The notes below the pieces were generated by a model. That model made no database searches. It saw nothing but the letters and a program-made list of their open reading frames with translations, and was not told the DNA's origin. This document shows, piece after piece, positions 30,012-35,012 of a stretch of DNA of 35,012 nt. The stretch spans positions 1 to 35,012 of the forward strand of contig URTD01000003.1 of the NCBI GenBank assembly GCA_900550735.1, read 5' to 3'. The position numbers and the translations under genes were made by a program. Position 1 is the stretch's first letter; every line of letters begins with the position of its first letter. The stretch is from an uncultured Collinsella sp. GTDB taxonomy: Bacteria > Actinomycetota > Coriobacteriia > Coriobacteriales > Coriobacteriaceae.

Positions 30012-30167
30012 TGCCCATCCTTTCGAACAACTACTTTTTGCTCGCAAGAACCCGTCTCGGCCCTGACCAAAGGACAAACCCGCACGTTCATCGATGCGTT
30101 CGGTATCCCCGCCATGTAACGGGGTACCATACAGACATTGATGCAATTACAGCTGAAAGGCCTTCTT

Positions 30168-30752
30168 ATGCGAACCATCATCCTCTACGCCTCGCGCCAT
30201 CACGGCAATACGAAAAAGCTCGTGGACGCCATCGTCGAGGCGCACCCCGAAATCGATACCCTCGACGTGAAGTCACTCGGTAAAAACGAGTATCCCAACC
30301 TGCACGAATATCATCTGATCGGTGTCGCCACGGGCATCTATTACTCCGAGATCGACAAGGACATGGCACGCGTGCTCACGAACGTGCTGCAGCCGCAGGA
30401 CAAGGTGTTTGGCCTTATGACCTACGGTGGCAAGAACAAATGGTACGGCAAGGATATCGATGGCATCTGCCGCATGAGGCAGGCCATCTTTATGGGTGTC
30501 TACGGCTGCCCCGGCTTTGATACGTGGGGGCCGTTCAAACTCGCCGGCGGTGTCCAAAAGGGGCACCCGACCGCTGAGGAAATTAAGGGCGCCGTCGACT
30601 TCTTCGACAAGATCGAAGACGAATATGGCGATATCATCGTCGAAGAGTACGCCAAGCGCGAGAAGCGTCTAGCATACGAGAAGGAGCATCCTGCAGGAGG
30701 CCTGGTGGCCGGCGTCAAGCGCACGGCAAAGAAGATCGCTAACAAGCTGTAA
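30168..30752 (+). CDS. Flavodoxin family protein
   Basis: A 194-aa flavodoxin-like electron carrier. The FMN phosphate loop is YASRHHGNTKKL near residues 7-18, followed by VATGIYYSEID and FGLMTYGGKNKW-type loops of the flavin pocket. The Lys/Arg-rich C-terminal tail (KREKRLAYEKEH, VKRTAKKIANKL) is longer than in classical flavodoxins. AAAGG lies 7 nt before ATG 30168; an earlier in-frame ATG at 30138 has no such site. It is divergent from epimerase copy 2 and followed by a strong terminator. There is no obvious link to the sugar genes. Confidence 0.85.
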   Translation: MRTIILYASRHHGNTKKLVDAIVEAHPEIDTLDVKSLGKNEYPNLHEYHLIGVATGIYYSEIDKDMARVLTNVLQPQDKVFGLMTYGGKNKWYGKDIDGICRMRQAIFMGVYGCPGFDTWGPFKLAGGVQKGHPTAEEIKGAVDFFDKIEDEYGDIIVEEYAKREKRLAYEKEHPAGGLVAGVKRTAKKIANKL

Positions 30753-30783
30753 CTGTGAAGGTGCTTTTGAGCGTTTAACCCAT

Positions 30784-30822
30784 ACGGCGGGTCCGAGCAG
30801 ATTCGGGCCCGCCGTCTTTTTC
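30784..30822. terminator. Terminator between flavodoxin and nagA
   Basis: ACGGCGGGTCCGA and TCGGGCCCGCCGT pair with one G-U position. CTTTTTCT follows on the plus strand, ending the flavodoxin gene. The minus-strand side, downstream of nagA, has a poorer tail. Confidence 0.8.
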
Positions 30823-30827
30823 TATCG

Positions 30828-31997
30828 TTACTCGGTAAAGGCGTTGCCGACGCTCTGGCCGCCAACATACGTCTCGACGAGGGTAAGCTCATGGTCGAAC
30901 ACGACAAAGTCGGCGTCGCGACCCGGCATGATGCTGCCGCACTTATCCTCGATGTGCGCGGAGCGTGCCGGCACCTCGGTTGCCATGCGAATGGCGATAT
31001 CGGCGCTGGCGATGCCCCAGTCAACGATGTTCTTGACGCCCTGGGCAAGCGTGAGCACCGAGCCGGCAATGCTCTTGCCGTCGGCGAGCCAGCACAGGTT
31101 GTCCTTCATGATGACGTCCATGCCACCACTGGTGTAGCTGCCCTCAGGCATGCCGCCGCAACCCAGGCAGTCAGTGATGAGCACCGTGTGTTGCCAGCCC
31201 TTTGCCTGCAGCAGTGCCTTGATGGCGGCAGGGTTAACGTGCTTGCCGTCACAGATGATCTCGGCGTAGGTCTCGGGCGTGGACATGGCAGCGCCCACGA
31301 CACCGGGCTCACGGTGATGCAGCCCGCGCTGACCGTTATAGGTATGCGTAAAGCAGCTGGCACCGGCGTTGATGGCGGCGATGCACTCATCGTAGGTGGC
31401 GTCGGAGTGACCGATGCTGGTCACCACACCCTTGGCATTCAGAGCAGCCGCATAAGCAGCGGCACCGTCGCGCTCGGCCGCCATGGCGCTCTTGACGATG
31501 CGACCACCCGCAGCCTCCTGCCACTGATCGAAGACCTCCTCGGAGGGATCGATCAGGTAAGCGGGGTTCTGCGCGCCCACGTGCTTCATGGTAAAGAAGG
31601 GGCCCTCCAGGTAGATGCCCTGAATGCGAGCACCGCAGAAGTCGGGGCCGCGACCCTCGTCCGCCTGAGCGATGGCGGCGCAGGCGTCCTTGATCTGCTC
31701 GACGCCATCGGTGAACGTCGTGGGCAGCCAGCTGGTGGTGCCGCGACGAGCGAGCTCGGTCGAGCTGATATCGATTCCCTCGGGATCGTTATCGGTAGTT
31801 GAGTGGTTGTAGAAGCCATGGATGTGAGTATCGACCATACCCGGTGCGATCCACGATCCCGTGTAGTCCTTAATCTCGCAAGAGGGCTCGTCGGCCTGCC
31901 AGGCGCCAAAGACGCCGTCCTCGACCATAAGATAGCCGCCCAGTTGCGGGCCTGCCGGCAAGAAGAACTTGTCAGCCTTAATTGCGTACGTGCTCAT
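30828..31997 (-). CDS. nagA: N-acetylglucosamine/galactosamine-6-phosphate deacetylase
   Basis: A 389-aa amidohydrolase removing acetate from an N-acetylhexosamine-6-P. It shows GMVDTHIHGFYNHST (metal-binding HxH), GIYLEGPFF with the metal Glu, SIGHSDATYDE, CFTHTYNGQRGLHHREPG, ITDCLGCGG with the catalytic Asp and the C-terminal GSIMPGRDADFVVFD. ATG 31997 is chosen, with AAGGAG 5 nt upstream. Beside agaS, a GntR regulator, mannose-family PTS genes and lacC, GalNAc-6-P (AgaA role) is at least as likely a substrate as GlcNAc-6-P. A terminator-like hairpin separates it from agaS upstream, so its expression may rely on readthrough. Confidence 0.87.
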   Translation of the reverse strand: MSTYAIKADKFFLPAGPQLGGYLMVEDGVFGAWQADEPSCEIKDYTGSWIAPGMVDTHIHGFYNHSTTDNDPEGIDISSTELARRGTTSWLPTTFTDGVEQIKDACAAIAQADEGRGPDFCGARIQGIYLEGPFFTMKHVGAQNPAYLIDPSEEVFDQWQEAAGGRIVKSAMAAERDGAAAYAAALNAKGVVTSIGHSDATYDECIAAINAGASCFTHTYNGQRGLHHREPGVVGAAMSTPETYAEIICDGKHVNPAAIKALLQAKGWQHTVLITDCLGCGGMPEGSYTSGGMDVIMKDNLCWLADGKSIAGSVLTLAQGVKNIVDWGIASADIAIRMATEVPARSAHIEDKCGSIMPGRDADFVVFDHELTLVETYVGGQSVGNAFTE

Positions 31998-32047
31998 ATG
32001 CACTCCTTGCTTCTAAAGCAGTTGACTGTAGTGATGCTTATACCCAG

Positions 32048-32096
32048 CTCACGGAAAACAAAAAGCGCCCGCCCGCCGTTATGAGCGGACGGGCGC
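32048..32096 (-). terminator. Terminator after agaS
   Basis: GCGCCCG and (A)CGGGCGC arms form a strong GC stem. Reading the minus strand it is followed by TTTTTGTTTTCCG. It lies between agaS and nagA and may reduce nagA transcription. Confidence 0.75.
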
Positions 32097-32114
32097 CCTT
32101 ACAGGGGGACGCGA

Positions 32115-33281
32115 TTAAGCGGTGAAGGGGTGAATCGTCACGCCCTTAACCACGCGGTTGACCGTGCCGGTGGGGCTCGGCGTATCGGGCGTGTTGCCCA
32201 CGCGCACGGAGTTGAGCAGGCTGATAGCCTGGGCAAACATCACGAACGGCAGAGCAAGGTAGCCCTCGGGAAGTGCCTCGTAGCCCTTAAAGGTGAAGGA
32301 CTCACCCTCATAGACGGTGGCACCTTCCTGCTGAACGGCGATGGTGTGCTGAGCGATTTCGTCGCCACCGATCTCGTTGAGGATGTCGATGTCGTACTGA
32401 CGGGTGTAGGCGTCGTTGTTGACGAACACGAAGACGAGCGTCTTATCGTCGACGAAGGACTTAGGTCCGTGACGATAGCCCATGGAGGTGTCGTAGGAAG
32501 TAGCGACCAGACCGTGAGCGAGCTCGAGGATCTTGAGCTGGCTCTCCTGGGCAAGGCCACCGAAGGAGCCAGAACCCAAGTAGGTCACGCGGTTGAAGTC
32601 GCCAGCCAGGTAATCGGCGATCTCGGGCTCACGGGAAATGACCTCCTCGCCCATCTTGGCAATCGTCTCGACCCACTCGGCCTTCTGCTCGTCAGAGGCA
32701 GTGTCGAAAATAAGGGTAGAGAGCAGGGTCATGCAGGAATAAGAACCGGTCATGGCGAAGCCCTTGTCGTTGGCGCGCGGAATGAGCAGCGTCAGCGCGT
32801 TGGGATCATCGGCAGATTCGACGGCGAGCTTGCCCTCGGGAGCGCAGGTGATGTTGAGGAACTTGACGTTGTGGACGAGCTCCTTGGCAACGGCAACGGC
32901 GGCAAGGCTCTCGGGGCTGTTGCCAGAGCGGGCGAAGGAAACCACGAGCGTGGGATCCTCGGCGCGCAGGAAGTCGCGCGGGGCGCTCACGATGTCGGTC
33001 GTGGCGATGGGCTTAAAGTCGTAGAGATCAGTGTTGCCAGCGTGACGCAGGTACGGGGCGCAGGTATCGCCAACGTAGTCGGACGTACCGGCACCGGTGA
33101 AGACAACGGACAGACGACCCTCGCCCATAGCGCGAGCCTCGGCCAGGAAGGCCTCGATGGCCTCCTTGTTCTCGCGATAGATGTTGAGCGTATCACGCCA
33201 AAGCTCGGGCTGCTGAGCAATCTCGGCCGTGGTGATCTGGGCGCCGAGCTCGGTGAGCTCCTCGACACTCTTCTCGAACAT
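32115..33281 (-). CDS. agaS: AgaS-type SIS-domain sugar isomerase/deaminase
   Basis: A 388-aa protein with two SIS domains: the first with VVFTGAGTSDYVGDTCAPYL and LVVSFARSGNSPESLAAV, the second with VTYLGSGSFGGLAQESQLKI and SMGYRHGPKSFVDD. This architecture and TTAEIAQQPELWRDTLNIY at the N-terminus match AgaS, which converts galactosamine-6-P to tagatose-6-P with loss of ammonia. GAGAGG precedes ATG 33281. A GntR-type inverted repeat lies just upstream at 33336-33355 and a terminator downstream. With LacC it links GalNAc catabolism to the tagatose pathway in this window. A glucosamine-6-P role is less likely. Confidence 0.87.
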   Translation of the reverse strand: MFEKSVEELTELGAQITTAEIAQQPELWRDTLNIYRENKEAIEAFLAEARAMGEGRLSVVFTGAGTSDYVGDTCAPYLRHAGNTDLYDFKPIATTDIVSAPRDFLRAEDPTLVVSFARSGNSPESLAAVAVAKELVHNVKFLNITCAPEGKLAVESADDPNALTLLIPRANDKGFAMTGSYSCMTLLSTLIFDTASDEQKAEWVETIAKMGEEVISREPEIADYLAGDFNRVTYLGSGSFGGLAQESQLKILELAHGLVATSYDTSMGYRHGPKSFVDDKTLVFVFVNNDAYTRQYDIDILNEIGGDEIAQHTIAVQQEGATVYEGESFTFKGYEALPEGYLALPFVMFAQAISLLNSVRVGNTPDTPSPTGTVNRVVKGVTIHPFTA

Positions 33282-33320
33282 TTTTAATACCTCTCTCTAG
33301 AAGTAATCCTCTGACGTGCA

Positions 33321-33356
33321 ATTATACACTTCGGTTGGTTATCTGGTAGTAACCAG
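33321..33356 (-). promoter_or_regulatory. agaS promoter with GntR-type operator
   Basis: TGGTTA (33336-33341) and TAACCA (33350-33355) form a perfect inverted repeat with an 8-nt spacer, and nested CTGGT/ACCAG also pairs. A minus-strand TATAAT (33321-33326 complement) lies just downstream. The adjacent GntR protein is the likely binder. Confidence 0.6.
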
Positions 33357-33395
33357 TTAAATGCAAAGAATCATCATATGGAAACGATGCGGACA

Positions 33396-34127
33396 CTAAT
33401 CGCTACGCTGGTGGTAAACCTTGTATTTAAACTGATCGGCACGAGCAACCGAGAGTGTGTACTCCACAACCTCGTTTGACTCGTTATACGTAGTCCTGAC
33501 CAAATCGAGCACAGGCGAGCCCTCGACAATTCCCAAAAGGTGGGCGTCGGTGGGACGGGCTATGCTCGCATAGAACTCCTCTTCGGCCACGCGTATCTTT
33601 TGCTGAAAGTCTTGCTCAATCACATCGTAAAGCGGCTTACGCTCCAGCAGCGGTCGCTTTAGGGACAGAAATTGACGAACTGGTAGATAGCTGCGTTCGA
33701 CCATCATGGGCATGTTGTCGGCAGAACGAAGGCGCTTAAGCTTAAAAATGCGATCACCGATACGCAATCCCATATGCTCGGCCAGATTTTTATCGGCCTC
33801 CATCTCGCAAAACTCGAGAATCGTGGTCTCGGGGTCGCGACCCATCGCGCGCATCTGCTCGGTAAAGCTGTAGGACTGCATGAGATTGGTTGCTTTTGCC
33901 GAACGGTCGGTCACAAAGGTACCGCGACCGTGCTGCCGAACCACCAGTCCTAAACGCTCCAGTTCCTGCAAAGCCAGGCGCACCGTGGTGCGCGAGAGAC
34001 CATAGCGCTCCGAAAGTTCGCGCTCGGAAGGAATCATGTCACCGGCGCGATATTCATGGTCGATCTTTTCGGTCAGAATATCGACCAGCTGATCGTACAG
34101 CGGTTGCTTACGCGCTCCGATCGCCAT
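33396..34127 (-). CDS. GntR/HutC-family (UTRA) transcriptional regulator
   Basis: A 243-aa regulator: winged helix at 1-75 (PLYDQLVDILTEKIDHEYRA, IPSERELSERYGLSRTTVRL, RQHGRGTFV) and a C-terminal UTRA effector domain (MRAMGRDPETTILEF, RSYLPVRQFLSL, VRTTYNESNEVVEYTLSVAR). It is similar to NagR/AgaR2-type repressors that bind amino-sugar phosphates. AGGGAGG precedes ATG 34127. It lies upstream of agaS on the same strand and should control agaS, nagA and the PTS genes. The effector is probably an N-acetylhexosamine-6-P. Confidence 0.88.
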   Translation of the reverse strand: MAIGARKQPLYDQLVDILTEKIDHEYRAGDMIPSERELSERYGLSRTTVRLALQELERLGLVVRQHGRGTFVTDRSAKATNLMQSYSFTEQMRAMGRDPETTILEFCEMEADKNLAEHMGLRIGDRIFKLKRLRSADNMPMMVERSYLPVRQFLSLKRPLLERKPLYDVIEQDFQQKIRVAEEEFYASIARPTDAHLLGIVEGSPVLDLVRTTYNESNEVVEYTLSVARADQFKYKVYHQRSD

Positions 34128-34212
34128 CCTATCCTCCCTTTTGCTCGAATTCGGCTAACTACCTAGGGTGTTTAGCATTATCTGTCTGCCACACCCGAAT
34201 CATCAAGAAAAC

Positions 34213-34246
34213 AAAAGCCGCGCGCTCTTTCGAGCACGCGGCTTTT
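34213..34246. terminator. Bidirectional terminator between PTS IID and gntR
   Basis: AAAAGCCGCG-C-GCTC and GAGC-A-CGCGGCTTTT pair around TTTC. A- and T-runs on both sides make it work in either direction; it ends the minus-strand IID transcript. Confidence 0.85.
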
Positions 34247-34312
34247 AACATACACATGGCTTAAGGGGTCGGGGTGTGAGCCGCGTAGGGACACACCCCT
34301 CAAGCTAGAGCC

Positions 34313-35012
34313 TTACCAGATGCTCGGCCAGAGACCAAGCGGGCCAGCGCCCAGGATGCCAAGGACGAAGAGCAGGAGAATGCCCTTGGTCGGGGTCCAG
34401 CTGTGCTTAGCGAACATGTAGTAAAGCAGCAGCGTAAGCATAAGCGGGACGAGCTTCGGGACGATGGTGTTGAGGGTGTCGGCAACAGAGAAGTTGACCG
34501 GATCCTCGGTAACGGTAGCGTAGGTCACGGACTCCATGCCGTTGCCCAGATCGGCGACGCCGCACTTGACCTCGTTGCCGTCGGCATCGGTGGCGGTGAG
34601 GGCGTTGCCGTCCTCATCGGTCATGGCGATGGTACCGGCCTCAGCGGTCTCGGTATCGATGCCCTCCATACCGGTGAAGTTCTCGGCCTCCTTCTCGGAG
34701 ACGATCACGGTAGTAGGGGCAAGGCCACGGGTGGTGCCGTTGGGGATCTGGAGGTTGATCTGGGTGCCACCCATGGTGACGACCAGGCAACCGACGACGA
34801 AGACGCCCATGATGGAAGCGGCACGCGTGAAGGCCTGCATGTTGGCGGTCAGAGCGTCAATAGCGCTGGTGCCAAGCTTGTAGGACCAGTTCATGAGCCA
34901 GAAGCGCAGAGCGAACTGGACGGCGTTGAAGATCACCAGGAAGATGATCGGCGCAGCGGCGTTGCCGTTGATGGCCATGTTGGAGGTGATGCCGGCCGTG
35001 ATAGGCACGAGC
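34313..35012 (-). CDS. PTS mannose/fructose/sorbose-family IID (5' end outside window)
   Basis: At least 233 codons of a IID membrane component are visible; the 5' end lies beyond the window. The frame is open to the edge, reading L-V-P-I-T-A-G-I-T-S, an internal family segment. FNAVQFALRFWLMNWSYKLG and the membrane segment ASIMGVFVVGCLVVTMGG are typical. The C-terminus has a span LVPLMLTLLLYYMFAKHSWT and GILGAGPLGLWPSIW. Between about 110 and 30 codons into this fragment lies a strongly acidic, soluble, probably extracellular stretch (SEKEAENFTGMEGIDTETAE). It works with IIC, IIB and IIA of an amino-sugar transporter presumably encoded upstream, outside the window. Confidence 0.85.
   Translation of the reverse strand, partial: LVPITAGITSNMAINGNAAAPIIFLVIFNAVQFALRFWLMNWSYKLGTSAIDALTANMQAFTRAASIMGVFVVGCLVVTMGGTQINLQIPNGTTRGLAPTTVIVSEKEAENFTGMEGIDTETAEAGTIAMTDEDGNALTATDADGNEVKCGVADLGNGMESVTYATVTEDPVNFSVADTLNTIVPKLVPLMLTLLLYYMFAKHSWTPTKGILLLFVLGILGAGPLGLWPSIW

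Overview
The window looks like a chromosomal segment of a gut actinobacterium of the Coriobacteriia, most likely Collinsella or a close relative. This is an inference from high-GC coding with strong AGGAGG-type ribosome binding sites, a lactose / tagatose-6-phosphate gene set, and PTS and GH1 families typical of that group. No rRNA or marker gene is present to prove it.

Layout. (1) 77-3166, minus strand: a lac operon lacA-lacB-epimerase-lacC that takes galactose-6-P to tagatose-1,6-bisP. (2) 3474-4505: an unrecognised membrane protein. (3) 4756-14850: lactose/cellobiose-type PTS uptake and hydrolysis. It has one stand-alone IIA, then a tandemly duplicated module of LacI regulator <-> IICB permease -> GH1 6-phospho-beta-galactosidase. 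(4) About 15065-23752: an accessory island of mixed composition. It carries a divergent small membrane protein / HTH regulator pair, a phage/BspA-like remnant, an ABC-three-component (ABC-3C) conflict operon with a DUF2326 ATPase, an EcoRII/SsoII-like type II restriction-modification pair and an excisionase-like HTH protein. The island interrupts one arm of a palindromic repeat and a 13-bp core (GTTACAGATTGAG) occurs at both ends. (5) 23821-24382: a Phd/RelE-type toxin-antitoxin pair. (6) 24424-27011: a DeoR/LacR-type repressor, galM and a lone mannose/sorbose-type PTS IIB whose phosphorylation-site His is replaced by Tyr. (7) 27169-27244: tRNA-Thr(CGT). (8) 27457-35012: a GalNAc-type cluster with a YhcH-family protein, a nagA 3' remnant, a second lacC + epimerase pair, a flavodoxin, nagA/agaA, agaS, a GntR/UTRA regulator and a partial PTS IID running off the window.

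How it works together. Lactose (or a related beta-galactoside) enters through IIA + IICB as a 6-phosphate, is split by the GH1 enzymes, and the galactose-6-P goes through LacAB to tagatose-6-P and LacC to tagatose-1,6-bisP. GalNAc or galactosamine imported by the mannose-family PTS would enter at the same tagatose-6-P node through deacetylase and AgaS, which explains the second lacC. The tagatose-bisphosphate aldolase (LacD) is not in the window. Two regulatory codes are visible. A TTCAAAYAAWMAMGAACA-type element lies upstream of lacA, of IIA and of the DeoR gene. AAATGNYAACGTTGNCATTT-type palindromes lie upstream of both IICB genes beside their LacI genes.

The most noteworthy items are the island sitting inside a palindromic repeat, the ABC-3C operon with a membrane-anchored small partner, the R-M operon with its likely autoregulatory operator, and a family of paired palindromes with a constant 25-nt loop.
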